DNA of 64,000 bases from the NCBI GenBank assembly GCA_037893225.1, contig JAZGUH010000357.1, positions 248,001-312,000 of the forward strand, read 5' to 3'. Positions 34,953 through 47,551 of the stretch are shown here, in pieces. The notes under the pieces are model-generated. The model did no database searches and was not told the origin of the DNA. It saw only the letters and a program-made list of their open reading frames with translations. Positions within the stretch are counted from its first letter, which is position 1. The number at the start of each line of letters is the position of its first letter. This DNA is from Hippasteria phrygiana (Eukaryota; Echinodermata; Asteroidea; Valvatida; Goniasteridae). The position numbers were made by a program, and so were the translations under genes.

Positions 34953-37874
34953 AACAAATGCTGATGTACATAAGATGCTTCGGGCAAGTTAGGTTTGGCG
35001 ATGTATGAACCTCAGGTGATGTAGGCCTACATGTAAAGTTATTACAAACACTCGAAGCACGAGGTAATTTTCAGCACTTTTACTACTCGCCCATGAGGTA
35101 CAGTATGTGATTTTAGTAACCTCAGGCACTTCATGTGCCTCAAGTGATCATAATTATTGTGTAAAAACACGTGCTAGAATACACGGGGGGAAAGTAAATG
35201 CACAGTATCACGTGTAGAGATGTGATGCAGGACTTGTCTTTTCAAGTAGTGTGCGAGTTTGTTTGCTGCCACCAAGTGGTAGAAAGTGTCCAATAGTTTT
35301 GGTTACTGAAATTTCATATCAAGTGCGTTATTGTTTAGAGTGCATCCCAACATATTTCTACTTATTTTTTACTCGCCTTAGAATATTACTCGTTTCCAAT
35401 ATATTATTATCGATTATTGCGTTTTGTTTATTTCCGTCATAGTAAATAGTAACGAAGGAACATTGCCATAAACCTGTGTACAAGCCTAGCCTCTGCACTC
35501 ACGAGCTCAAATTCAATTCTAACTGAAGTTGCCCTAATCAAATTGTCAAGATAAAGGCTTTACACAGCGATGAATAATCATTTTAAGAAAATTTTGCAAG
35601 GGTAAAATTATGCATAGAAATAAATAAGTAAGCTCAATGTCTAGCTAAGATTTATGACTGTCATGGTTGTCTTGTTCCAGTAGACAAAAACTTACGTAAT
35701 AGTTAATTGAAGAGGAAAAAATGTACATGAAACTTCAGCAAGATAATGTCTGACTTCAGTCAGACGACTTCATAACAAACCTGATTGATAAGTCGCGATT
35801 TTTCTCTCCTCAATATAGGTATTTTCCTCCAGAAAACGACAAACTTTCAAGTAAAGCTACATTTTTTGACATTCTGACAAATTATTAAACAAAAAGGCTA
35901 ACATTATGTCCTTCAGAAACTAATCAAGCAATCACTCATCAACCAATCAATCATTTCATCAATCCATTAATCAATCAATCGAATAAACGATCGATCAATC
36001 AATGAATCGTTCAAACCAGCGATGTATAGATCGATCAAAAAAGAAAATCAATCGACCGACCGACTAGTCAGTGACATAGACAGAGGAGTCGTTGCTTGGG
36101 GTCGTGTCTATGGTTGTCGAGTTGAGATTGTAGAGACGACACTGGCTGCTTCCCGAAGCGAAATCGAAGGAGGAGCAGTCGGCATGATTCATGCAGTAGA
36201 GGGCGCACTGACCCAGGCTTCCGGTCATCTTGGTCGACAGAGGGTCGGGGTTTGCAATCAGACTTCGCTGGTACACACTTTTGAAGTATGCCGCATTGGG
36301 GTCAAATCCTGCATCAAAATAAAATAAAATAAGACGGGGAAGCCATTAAGAAGCACGTTTAGAAGCACACAGATTTACCGTCAGTAAATCATACTTCACG
36401 CGAATTTCGGAAAGAGCTTATTTGAATCGAATATGACGTCATGGCAGCCATGTTGTGGGACACATGCACGCGAAAAAAATACATGCCGATATTATATCAT
36501 GCCTGTCCATGTGCCCGTTGCTGTGGCGACGTTGCTATTCGATAACGGTGAAGATTACAATGAAACACCAACTGATGACGTAATAAAATTCGCTATGAAC
36601 CGGCCTTAAGGCCTAGCTGTAACACAGTCGAAAAACGGACTGAAAAAGCACTAAAGAAAATCGACTTGAGAAGGATAGAACACATTGACAGTTGCCTACC
36701 GTGACAAATCTTCATGGCGTACTCCTCAACCTCGACCTCGGCAAGCTGCAGGATTGGATTGGAGACGTCAGGGTGTGAGATGTTGATGTCTACGCTCACA
36801 TATCTGGCTAACCGGGGCTTGTCACACAGGAAATCGTTCACCGCACCCTGACGAGACTGCGCCAGCGTGGCTGGTAGACCGCACGGCTGGTTGTCGGCGT
36901 AGTTTGAGCTCAGGCCCGCTCGAATCACCGCTGCAGCAAAACGATTTTGGCCTTCAAAATGAATAGAAACACGTTCATCATGCACGTTTTAGCTGTCTGG
37001 ATAAGTAACAGAATTTAAGTTTCAAAATTGGGATTAGGAAAAGGGATGCTCCTACAGTATTAGTGTATCAGTCTTCGCGCGTATCATAATAAAACAATGT
37101 ATTTTAGGAAGACCAAAATAGTGCACAGCAAGTGCTTTCTCCTTTAAAATAGTTTTCTTCCACTACGGTAATCGTTAGTAGGTGGAAATCCATTAAGTTA
37201 AAATATTCAGTTAGAGCAAAGACACTGGCAGCCTTAACAAACAAAAAAAACATAAATAAAACACAACAGGCCTACGCAATTATATATCATTGAAACGAAT
37301 TGTTACCACAACAACCTATCCTGAGAGAGACGATGATGTTTCCCAGACAGTGCTGATTTTCTAAGTCCAGTTTCCACCAGGGATGAGGATCTCTGTTGTT
37401 TGGATCTAAAAGAGGGAATGGGAAAACAGACTGTGTATCTGAACGGAACACATTACCTTGGGTGCGTCCTCAAATTGCTATTGATTGAAAAGATTGCGTG
37501 CAAAGCGAACCAGAAAATTACTAGTGTAGGAATCAATGTTGCCCCTACATTTTACTGTTCAATAATGCCATGATGTCCCTTTAGGGGCTCCGTAATGATG
37601 CGTTGTCGTTACCCAATGTTTGGTTTTGTTTCTACAAACAAAAGATCAGTTAAAAGCAAAATGTGCGGTTGTTATCTTTAAAAACAAATTTCACTTTATA
37701 TTCAAGGTACACATTGCCTTGGAAGCGCCCATCTGGGCTACAAAAAGAGTTCGTCCTGAAATTGCTTCCGTTGGAAAGATCATTCAAAAGTAAAATGTAA
37801 TAATGTATACACAACCATCTCTTGAAAATGCGCTGTTTGATTGAAAATCACTGACGAAAATTACTTCGGGGACT

Positions 37875-38209
37875 GGTGCTGGTGCTGCTTCTGCCTTTGC
37901 TGCTGCTGCTATTTCTATTATTGATGCTGCTGCTGTTGCTGCTGTTGCTACTGCTGCTATTCAAAGGCGAATCCGGGGGGGGGGGGCAAAGGGGGCCATG
38001 GCCCCCTCCCCCTGCTATTTCTATTATTGATGCTGCTGCTGCTATTGTTACTGATGTTGTTTCTATTATTGCAGCTGCTACTGCCTTTGTTGTTGCTGCT
38101 ATTTCTATTATTAGTGGTGGTGGTATAGCTGCTGCTGCCACTGCTTTTGCTGCAGCTATTGCTATTGCTATTGTTTATTCTGTTGCTGCTGTCATTGATG
38201 CTGCTGCTG

Positions 38210-38247
<38 letters not shown>

Positions 38248-38255
38248 ATCTGCTT
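37875..38255. repeat. CTG/ATT/CCG trinucleotide tract in lectin B intron 2
   Basis: Counterpart of 23843-24120, ending in a pure CCG run (38216-38246). It contains an inserted G-rich piece (37963-38012, GGGGGGG..CCATGGCCCCC) absent from A. Confidence 0.85.
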
Positions 38256-39204
38256 CTTTTATAAAAGAGAAGAAACACAAGAGTATGGCCTTACCAGTTT
38301 ATGTGAATGTAGCAAGATTTCCGTCCACAGCATTTGAGGAGCGTGTAGGAAAAGTACTTTGCGATGTTTTCTTTCCAATAACCGAAAGAGCTAAGATAAC
38401 AATTTTTAGGAAATACATTATTAGTATTTTTAAGTACAAAGTATGGTTACTTTAAGTGCACTGTAAAAAATTTCTGTTTTTTACACTTAATTTTTTTTTT
38501 TTTTACATTTAACATGTTATTATTTTTTACAACAAATTTCGGTCAATTATGACTTTTTTTAATATGTATTTTGCACTTTAACATAAAAATTGTCAATAAA
38601 CCTAACTAATGTAACAAACTAAAATTACCCAATATTTTTGTCTTTTTACACACAGATTATTGTAGGTTTACAACTTGCTTTGATTTAACAATTGCAGCGT
38701 AAAATTTTCAACAAAAAATGACAATATTGCAGAATATTTGTTTTATAACATTTAAAACATGTGATAAAAAAATATTTTTTAAACATCTTTTGTTTATTAT
38801 TTGCTTATACAATGTTGTTGATGTAAATAAACACATTCTGTCAATATTAAAGGAAACATAATTTAGGATTTATTTTGCATTATTCCTGCTTAAAACAATA
38901 AAGTATTATCTTGACAATTATATTTTGTGTCCAGAGACAATTATTTCCCAGATTAAATATGAGGAAAAAACATTGAAAACGTTTGTCCAAGCTACTCCGC
39001 CCCCTGGGTGGGACCCTTATTAACATAAGTGTGTGACGTAGATCGAGGCACATTACAGATTCTGCAGCGCGAGCCGGCCCCATTCATCACGCTTATGCAT
39101 TGAGTGTGTGTGTGTACGTGTGTGTGCAGAACGGCGAAAATTCTTCGTCCAAAATCCAAGGAAAATATAGTGTTTTTCGGCCATGCAGCAAAACAACGAA
39201 GGAT

Positions 39205-39461
39205 GGAGTAAGCCTTGATTTATTTCTAACTGATGGGAAATATCGGAGAATTTGGACAGCTTCTCAGCGTTTGTAGCGACCACTTTGAGCCGTTGTGTTT
39301 CGATACTGGTATTTTCAAATCATGGGATGACCATTAAAAATATGCTCAAGTCCACTGCCATCCCAACAAAGTTCCCAGATGTGAGTAAGGTACAGGCGAA
39401 AGCAGTTAAACGGCCCATTCCCCGAGGAGCCTTCGCTAAAAGGGAGAAAATCAGAACAGGG
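39205..39461 (+). pseudogene. THAP-domain-like exon with frameshift
   Basis: One frame reads LLSVCSDHFEPLCFDTGIFK, the C-x2-H half of a THAP zinc finger; a shift then gives MLKSTAIPTKFPDV, the THAP C-terminal AVPTxF region. A donor GG/GTAAGTTC follows 39461. The first Cys pair is not clear. THAP domains occur in host factors and in P-type and other transposases, so this may be the N-terminus of the transposase of the surrounding element. Confidence 0.45.
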
Positions 39462-40449
39462 TAAGTTCGATGTTAGTTGTTGCAACTTACGAAATTGCAC
39501 GTGTAGACCTAGTGTGTATATGATGTACATGCGTCATTTACCGGGTCCAGACTATCGAGTCGATCCGTGAATTTCGGTGCCTCGGTCTACGTCATGAACA
39601 GCGCCCTCAATTTGAGTCTCAACAAATTCCAAAAAGGGGGGGGGGGGGGTCAATTTGTGGGCGGCAAATAATCACACTAAAACTTTACTTGAACCAAATA
39701 AATGAATTTATTTATGAAATAAAATGTGATCCGGCCAATTTGAGAAGCATGTTTCCTTTGTATTTGACATATTTTGTTGAATTTTTTAAACATGCGTTTG
39801 TAATTGTTTCATTGTAAATCGGCATATCTACATCACAATATGTAAACGTACAGTTTCCCCTGTTTTTTAGAAATGTTTATGTTTTAAATAATTAGAGGGC
39901 GTGCTTTTTAATATTAGTTTCACTTATTCCTATAGTTTTCTTGCAATTCAACCAAAATATGCTAATTCCTTAAAAAAAATCATACTAAAAGTTTAGCCGT
40001 AATGTGCTAAATGCGCACATTTGTTTGTCTTTAAACGTCCAACTCTGCATTTCAGCAGACCAGCTTGTTTCAGAACACATGTATGTAACTGATTCACCCA
40101 ATCAGCAATGCTAATTATTTACGCGCGTTCGTGATGTCCGAATGTGTATTGTGTATGCAGCTGCTGCATGTTTAACGTTGAAAAGTTGCACCAACGTTGC
40201 TAGTCTTGGTTCCAAGACGTCCTTAGCGCGGTGCGACGTACAGCGCGCACGGCAGCGCCCTCTAGCTACACACATACACACGCCAAGGCCAAATCGCTAA
40301 GAACGTTTTGGGAATTTCGCAAGGGAGCGCGCGCGACCTGCTTATGCATAATTTAACAGGCGGGTCAAACAAATAATCGCGCTTGCGCACTGGAGGAAAC
40401 TCATGTTTAAGTAATAACTTACTACATTTTCAAAGTGAACAAAGAAACT

Positions 40450-40521
40450 GGCAGGAGCGGGATTCGAACCTGCGACCTCCGGGTTAACGTACCGGCGCTC
40501 TACCAACTGAGCTATCTTGCC
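40450..40521 (-). other. tRNA-like unit 1 (SINE head, Asn-GTT-like)
   Basis: On the minus strand GGCAAGATAGCTCAGTTGG carries a good A box and GGTTCGAATCCCGC a good B box. D and T stems form. The anticodon loop would be ACGTTAA (GTT), but position 33 is C not T, and the acceptor stem has a mismatch. A tRNA-derived SINE is more likely than a working tRNA gene. Confidence 0.65.
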
Positions 40522-40762
40522 CTATGTTGGCGGTCTCCCAAATTGTCAGTATCTTTGTTCGAGTGGGCGCTAGTCAGAAGTCATAAACCCAGAATGCCGT
40601 GTAGCCAGGGATCACACCCAATTTTACGATACAACCTGGGAAGCGACATTGTGGAGATCACTCAATGAGGATACGACTTTTTAACTTATAATTCGTCACA
40701 CAATCCACAAGGGAAACTGACTAGGTAAATTTGAATACATTTTCAAAGTGAACAAAGAAACT

Positions 40763-40834
40763 GGCACGAGCGGGATTCGAACCTGCGACCTCCGGGTTAA
40801 CGTACCGGCGCTCTACCAACTGAGCTATCTTGCC
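40763..40834 (-). other. tRNA-like unit 2
   Basis: As at 40450, with CACGAGC in place of CAGGAGC in the acceptor arm. Confidence 0.65.
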
Positions 40835-41075
40835 CCATGTTGGCGGTCTCCCAAATTGTCAGTATCTTTGTTCGAGTGGGCGCTAGTCAGAAGTCATAAA
40901 CCCAGAATGCCGTGTAGCCAGGGATCACACCCAATTTTACGGTACAACCTGGGAAGCGACATTGTGGAGATCACTCAATGAGGATACGACTTTTTAACTT
41001 ATAATTCGTCACACAATCCACAAGGGAAACTGACTAGGTAAATTTAAATACATTTTCAAAGTGAACAAAGAAACT

Positions 41076-41147
41076 GGCACGAGCGGGATTCGAACCTGCG
41101 ACCTCCGGGTTAACGTACCGGCGCTCTACCAACTGAGCTATCTTGCC
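41076..41147 (-). other. tRNA-like unit 3
   Basis: Identical in design to unit 2; its 313-bp repeat is cut short 30 bp beyond the tRNA-like end. Confidence 0.65.
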
Positions 41148-41321
41148 CTATGTTGGCGGTCTCCCAAATTGTCAGTATCTTACTAGTCAATAACGTACTA
41201 GTCAGTTAACGTTCAGTTAACGGTCAGTTAACGTTCTGAGCAGAGTGATTCTGGACTGGCAAACAGGATTGACATTTTTTCGGATTGTTCCTTAAATGTG
41301 ATCTCGAATATCAGACGTTAT

Positions 41322-41610
41322 CTATGCCAATTTCAGTCCCAGATGTTCAGCACGATGTAACTGATCAACGTCCAGAGCTTTCAATGGCACGACGACAATA
41401 ATCAGCGCTTTCTCCTGTTTGCATTCGGTTGGTTACTTCGTTCATCATGGAGGTAGGAAACACCTCCATGCTTCGTTCAAGAAATCTAAGACCAATGGAG
41501 CAGCTTGAAAAATTACACTCTTGCCAAATCCCGTTGGTAAATTAACAAACAAATCATGGCCACGTACAAATTGATGAATGGCACTGATCTGATGACTTTT
41601 TAACTTTCCA
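41322..41610 (-). pseudogene. RecQ-like helicase fragment (motifs I and Ia)
   Basis: Minus-strand frame reads LKSHQISAIHQFVRGHDLF then VNLPTGFGKSVIFQ, a Walker A motif in RecQ context, ends at tandem stops near 41433, and a second frame gives ALIIVVVPLKALDVDQLHRA, the RecQ motif Ia region. Later motifs are missing. RecQ-like genes are often multiplied in marine invertebrate genomes with mobile elements; here the fragment is inside an element with defined ends. Confidence 0.75.
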
Positions 41611-41744
41611 AAAGTCCAGTTTTTTTTGCTGTAAAATCGATCGCTTGGTCCACGCGGTCAGACATTTTTTCCAACAAACAACAAATGGCTTGGTACTGCG
41701 CTGCACGTTCATACGTACGTCACACGCGCATGCAAATGCCACAC

Positions 41745-41774
41745 AGTTCTGCTCGCGATTTCGCGAGCAGAACT
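41745..41774. repeat. 30-bp near-perfect palindrome
   Basis: AGTTCTGCTCGCGA and its exact reverse complement separated by TT, near the right end of M2. Confidence 0.95.
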
Positions 41775-42390
41775 TGCGAAATTCCCAAGACGGTCTTAGC
41801 GATTTGGCCTTGGCGTGTGTGTAGCAGCGCCCTCTGTCGGCCGCGCTATACGTCGCACCGCTAAGGACGTCTTGGAACCAAGACTACAACGTTGCAAGAG
41901 TCTTGTACATGCAATACTATAGGCAATTTTATTGGCCAAATCCACATCTCAACAAGCTGCAGTATGGAGGAATCCCACAACGACGAGTTTAGCGCCGATC
42001 TGCGCACTTCCGCGTTTGAAAACGAGGATCTCAATGTCACAGTAAACAACTTTATGCTAATCGTGCGCCTGCGCTGTCTTTTATAGCCTGATATACAAAG
42101 TTCTTTTTTTTTTTTTTTCATTCACATAGAATCTACTGTTATCCTACATGAATCTCATTATGCGGCAACTGACCAATCAGAATTGAGGAAATTTGTGTGC
42201 GCCTAAAAATATGTTAAATTGCTGTGTTTCAGTTCAAAAACACACTTTCTTGATCATAACAGGTAATTTGTCAAGCAATTCATGTACATAATTACTTTTA
42301 TCCAAACATTATTAAAGAATTCGTCAAACAATCCACAAGGGAAACTGACTAGGTAAATTTAAATACATTTTCAAAGTGAACAAAGAAACT

Positions 42391-42462
42391 GGCAGGAGCG
42401 GGATTCGAACCTGCGACCTCCGGGTTACCGTATCGGCGCTCTACTAACTGAGCTATCTTGCC
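42391..42462 (-). other. tRNA-like unit 4
   Basis: Same family, with CGGTAA in the anticodon loop region instead of CGTTAA and another unit start at 42679 that is truncated after 30 bases of tRNA-like sequence. Confidence 0.6.
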
Positions 42463-42839
42463 CTATGTTGGCGGTTTCCTAAATTGTCAGTATCTTTGTT
42501 CGGGTGGGCGCTAGTCAGAAGTCATAAACCCAGAATGCCGTATAGCCAGGGATCACACCCAATTTTACGATGCAACCTGGGAAGCGACATTGTGGGGATC
42601 ACTCAATGAGGATACGACCTTTTAACTTATAATTCGTCAAACATTCCACAAGGGAAACTGACTAGGTAAATTTGAATACATTTTCAAAGTGAACAAAGAA
42701 ACTGGCAGGAGCGGGATTCAAGAATGTGATGTTACATTCATGTTCAAAAAATCGAAACAGTTAATGGCAAACCATGACTTCATAATAGCTCGACCGAATG
42801 AATATACAACCAAAATGCGCTATACTGTCATAATATGTA

Positions 42840-44510
42840 TATGCATGGGCGTCAATCCTGGGGGGGGGGGGGGGACACGTCCCCCCACGTTTTGAAGGGT
42901 GGGGGACACAATATCAAATGTCCCCCCATGTTTTTGAACTCGTGTATCTCATGTAGGGCCATATATGTCCCTTCCAGCGGAAAGTGTGCAGACTGGGAGG
43001 AGCGTACCGCTCAGCGATATAATATATACAGGGCTAGCATTCTGGACAGCGCGTAGCCGGCTGGCAGTGGTGCAAGCGCGCCATCGAGCTGTGAAGACGT
43101 AAGTTTTGGCTGGTCTTGCTGGGTGAATGTTTGGATAGCTCGTGTGTTCTGGGCCCAATTTCATGACTCTGCTTACCGTTAGCGAAAAATCCCCGCTTAC
43201 TGTAGCAGAAAATTCTGTGCTTACGCAAGCGTATTTCACGCGTTAGCGGGGAATTTTGGCTGCTGAGCATGCGTACATCCCGTAACTAAGGATTCTGTGC
43301 TTACAGGGTTAGCGCACAATTTTTCAGCTAGCGCTGTTAGCGCAAAATGGTGATCGTAAGCGCGGAAAGCTGTGGTTAGCAGAGCCATGAAATTGGGCCC
43401 TGTTCTATGATATGCGCTGGCGGACTGTTTACGTCTGCTAACTACATGAACTAGCAGGTTGAGCAGTCTAGCCGTACACTCGCGGGTGCGCCTAGTTGCG
43501 TTGGGCCCGGTGTAAAAGATAAACCCCCCCCCCCCCCCCCCCCCGATAAATCTGTCCCCCGGCAGTAGCGTATCCAGCTTTTTTGTGCCAGGGGGGACAA
43601 ACAACGTCTGAACCGTCCGAAAACCGTCTGTAAAATACTATTTCCTTTTGCTTTTTATGACGCCTCAAATGCCGGGGGGGGGGGGGATTCCCCCCCCCCC
43701 CCCCCCCCCCCCTCCGGCAGATTGTTCAGGTCGCGATCCGGTAAATTTGTCCGGGGGGACAGAATTATCTAGATAAATGTTTTTTCTCCCCCTGCATGCC
43801 CAGCGGGTTGGACAGAGGAAAAAGCACACAACCAACAATATTTGTTAAGCAGTTTGTACTCGGTGTCTCTATGGAAATTTGTGTGCTGATCTTTGTGTAT
43901 TCTGGTGGGTGCATACTGCATGTAAACGGCAATGACCCATAAAATGTATATGACAAAGGGGAATTTATTGGGGGACACTGCCATAGTCGTCCCCTCCCCC
44001 AAAAATATTTTTTTGGGGGACGTGTTCCTCCCCCCCTGGGGTCGCCGCCCATGTCCCTGCCCAACGGTAAATGTGTCCATCTGGAAAATGCTATGGAACG
44101 CCAAAGACGCATTTAATGTGATCATCAAATCGGTGATGCACTTTCACGATCGGTGATGGACTTTTGCGATCTTGTTGCATGCTAAGTCAAACAGTTTTTA
44201 CTCGCGTAATACAAAAACAAATATTTAATTAAAATCAAAATTATTGTTGTATTAAGCAAGCCGTAAAAAAATTATGGCCAGAAATTCGTGTCGGGGAAAA
44301 CTTTTTATGTGGTTATTTTTTTCCCATGGTGGTTGCTAAAAGGTATCAACAAATTCTCAGGTTTCGACACCGTAGTCCATGCGTCACTTTTTCGTTTAAG
44401 ATTTCTGGACAATCGAGGTTTCCCAGCTATAGGCAAATATGCAATACTGATCATACATACAATGTATTTCTTTTCTCTATATCTTTTTTGTTTCGATAAA
44501 AATGAGCAAT
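42840..44510. repeat. Dispersed repeat, copy 2 (partner 24725-26750)
   Basis: See the partner. Interrupted by poly-C (43524-43544) and by mixed G/C runs (43675-43713). Confidence 0.55.
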
Positions 44511-44515
44511 TCTTG

Positions 44516-44793
44516 GGCGGTCAGGCTGGTGTAGTGGTTTTTTCCTCGCCTTCCACCTCTGGTGACCCTGGTTCGATTCCCATCCAGGTGCACTATGTGG
44601 ATTGGGTCCCTACCTGATTCCCCAGGAATGTTCTGGGGTTTTCCTCACACTACTAAAACTGAAAATTCCTTCGGCATCTTCTCTCAATTCAAACTGGGCC
44701 CTGAGAGAGAACACCAAAACTTTAAGCACGGGATCAATGTTAGAGGAAACCAAATGATTCAAATAAGCAAACTGGGAATTACAAATACATAAC
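44516..44793 (+). mobile_element. tRNA-derived SINE
   Basis: Head with A box GGCTGGTGTAGTGG and B box GGTTCGATTCCCATCC, followed by a ~200-bp body containing GGGGTTTTCCTCACACTACT. Different from the 313-bp tRNA-like family. Confidence 0.7.
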
Positions 44794-44810
44794 CTTACTA
44801 GGCATGTGTA

Positions 44811-45009
44811 CACTGTAAAAACGTTGGGTAAAACATAATTGGGCAACTGTTATTTATCTAACATTGGTATTAATTTACCACATTGTTGGTTAATTCAGGT
44901 AAAAATTGCCCAATTATTGGGAAGAATTTGCCCAAGATTTTGGGTTGTTGATTATGTTGCCCAACATTGGGCAACATACCAACCCATTTTGACCAACTTT
45001 TTTACAGTG
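44811..45009. mobile_element. 199-bp MITE with CACTGTAAAAA ends and TA duplication
   Basis: CACTGTAAAAA at the left, TTTTTTACAGTG at the right, TA on both sides (44809-44810, 45010-45011). The inside has repeated TTGGGCAA/TTGCCCAA words. Same termini as the 9.1-kb element. Confidence 0.85.
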
Positions 45010-47551
45010 TAGTAAGTAGGCCGATCGCTGGCCACTTTCGGTTAAACTTACGGATAAACATGGCTCGATATTACGCACGAATCAATGGGGAAACAGCTTA
45101 CCAAATTGGGAATTTCTCATGCCTCACGGAATCCCCCTTAACCCCCCACCCCCCAAAAAAAGTTCCTCCGAGAAAGGTAACTATATAATTAATTGTTTTA
45201 ATTTGTCTAACAAAAACAATACAGATCGGATAAAAGTAAAGCCAACATTTTGTTTATCCAAGTTTGTTTTCATTTCTGATTATGCGCACTGTTATTCCGA
45301 CAGCTTGTTATAAGCAACCACCACACATGGGTGAGATTTGTCAGGATTTTTCCTGATTTCAGGAATTCTAATGATTTCAAAATTTTTAGAGAATCTCTTG
45401 TGAAATATGGAATTCCTGAAGTGTTACACTAAAGGTGTTTTTACCTGTAAAAGTGGATATAGACCAATAGAAACAGGTAGGCAAATACAAACCCTAGACT
45501 CTAGTGACCCTACGCTGCTCTGGGGTCCTCGGTGACCCCCAAACACTGCAGATTTTGTGGATTTTTCATTTTCGGCCAAACTCACCCCTGACCACAGCAA
45601 TGAAATTACTTATGTGTAAAAAGTCAACTGCCGATGCCGCGCATTATTGTTGTTTCAATTTGATAAATAGCGCTAGCGTTTATTATGAGAAATGCAGGTA
45701 TAGACTAAGAGACTTGTGTATACTGTATAATATACTTCTAATATTACCGAAAACTTGCCAGACCAGTGAAACTTTAAAGCTACTTACGGAAATTAGTGAC
45801 AACAACTTACAAGCATTCATGGAATTCACCATAGGTAAATTAGGGCGGGGTGGCATTAATTTGGAGAGTCATGTTGGCTTTATTGAAGTCGTCCATAGGG
45901 CCTACTTGCAGTTATGACTAATTTAATACATATTAACTCTCCCGAGCGTGGAATAATTTAAATATATTGTTTTCAAAATAAAGTCTGCAGCCTTTTTGTT
46001 CTGATGGAGCCGTCTCATAGTAATAAATGTATTGGTAGCCAGGAAACGTACATTATTATTGGAGTATTTGGTCGTGGATCTAATGGATTAATAATGAGGC
46101 ATTGGTGGCTTAATAAATTTTCTTGATGTCACAGTTTATGCATTTTTTACATAAATGGCAATTGTACTGTGACAGCTTGCTTGCGAGAATTAAATGACAG
46201 CTTTGACAAAGGAACAAATAGCTATGTAGATTCCACCTCGATACAAATTCGCCCCACAGTCCCCGAACGTCGAAATTCGTTTGAAAGCTGGGAAATCTTT
46301 AACCCACCCCCCCCCCCTCCCCCCATGTACAAATTGTGATGATATCATAAGTGTAGGAGAAAAACACGTATCATCTGTATAAACTTTATGTCTTCGCCAG
46401 AGCTAGAAAAAAGGCATTAAAATAACGTGTTTGTATGTTGGCGATATTTGTTTGGTTTCGATGCATTTCATACATTTTGTAGTCACAACAAAGGCATTCC
46501 GGAATTGGAAACAAGGATTCGTCACTTCGTGAAAACCGCGAAGATTGGTAAGACGTGGTTAAATGTGTAAAACAAGCTGAAATAAACACTCGTTGCATGG
46601 TTCCTTGAAGGTGAAAAAATGTTCTCACACGCGAAATGTAACATTTCAATAATAAATATTTTAAATGTCATCCATCGGCGATCATTGCACATTACTCTCT
46701 TGTGACACGATAACTGTCAAGGGAGGAAATGTTTCCACATTAATAGTTTGGTATATAATCCATGTCTAACCCACATTTCTTCAGAACTTTGTTGCAGGGT
46801 TTTGACAAGGTGTTCCTTCTGCGACCAATCGAAAATAGCGCTCCTCAAACTGTGCTCACGAGTTATGCTAATGAGGCCAAATGCAGGCTTCTGGTTGGCC
46901 GAGAGGCCAAAATTGATGACGTCATAACGACTAGACAGACCGTATGCACCACTCTATGCACTACATTAAGGGCTTCGCGCCAAAACCCTCGCCGTGTGCG
47001 CTTCACATGATTCTTGACTTCAGTAATGTCCCCCCACAATTGAAATGGGATTGACGCCCCTGTGTATATGTAGTAGCAGATCCATGGGCGCATGTACACC
47101 GTAGTATGTAATATGTAGGATTGCATAGTAATCACACTGTACAAATATTGTAAAACTATATAAACTGCACTCTGTAGATGTCTACAGACCATCTGTACAC
47201 ACACAGCCGTTGTAATACCAATTGACTGCAGATTCTGCTTATTAAATGTTGCAGATATCTGTAAAAGTAAAAAACAAAGTCCCCAGTTAAATATACAACA
47301 TTTTTGTAAGCTTTAATAATTGTTGCAGGTTGTAAACACAAAAAACGTACATCCCCATATTTAGCATTTTACGGTTTTCCTGTATTTTGCCAAAACAAAT
47401 TGGTCTGTTCATAACGTTTACAAAATTGTTAGGTATTTTTTAATAATAACAAAATGTCTGTGATTACATTTTGCAAAATTAACTGTCAAATGAAAAAACA
47501 GAAAGTTGCCATCACTTTTTCTGTAAATTTACACAGAAATTGTTTACAGTG
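45010..47551. other. Rest of the 9.1-kb element, no recognised gene
   Basis: Includes an unidentified 137-codon frame at 45504-45917 with no splice or family support, and a poly-C stretch at 46303-46325. Confidence 0.5.

Larger units (their letters stand above)
40428..41177. repeat. Tandem 313-bp units carrying tRNA-like sequence
   Basis: Units start at 40428, 40741 and 41054; the third is truncated near 41177. Further single or partial units at 42366-42690 and 51740-51820. Confidence 0.9.
40201..41886. mobile_element. 1.7-kb element (M2) with 9-bp target duplication
   Basis: Starts TAGTCTTGGTTCCAAGACGT, ends with the reverse complement; inverted repeats extend about 130 bp. Flanked by CAACGTTGC at 40192-40200 and 41887-41895. 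Same termini as the giant inverted repeat at 30568. Contains three tandem 313-bp units with tRNA-like sequence and a minus-strand RecQ-like helicase fragment. A 9-bp duplication suggests Mutator-like transposition. Confidence 0.8.
38459..47551. mobile_element. 9.1-kb element with CACTGTAAA termini in unit B
   Basis: Left end CACTGTAAAAAATTTCTGT and right end, reversed, CACTGTAAACAATTTCTGT. TG directly flanks both sides. Unit A has the uninterrupted site TTTAAGTGAATTCC (24314-24327), so this is an insertion with a 2-bp duplication. Terminal CACTG with 2-bp duplication resembles CACTA/EnSpm-type elements. The inside holds a THAP-like exon, a nested element with RecQ and tRNA-like units, SINEs and other repeats. 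It could also be two related elements trapping the intervening DNA. Confidence 0.7.

Noticed and set aside
40450..42462. Functional tRNA genes
   Set aside because: C at position 33, acceptor mismatch and a shared 313-bp tail indicate a tRNA-derived repeat.
45504..45917. 137-codon ORF
   Set aside because: No recognisable domain or splice signals, inside a transposon; left as unidentified.
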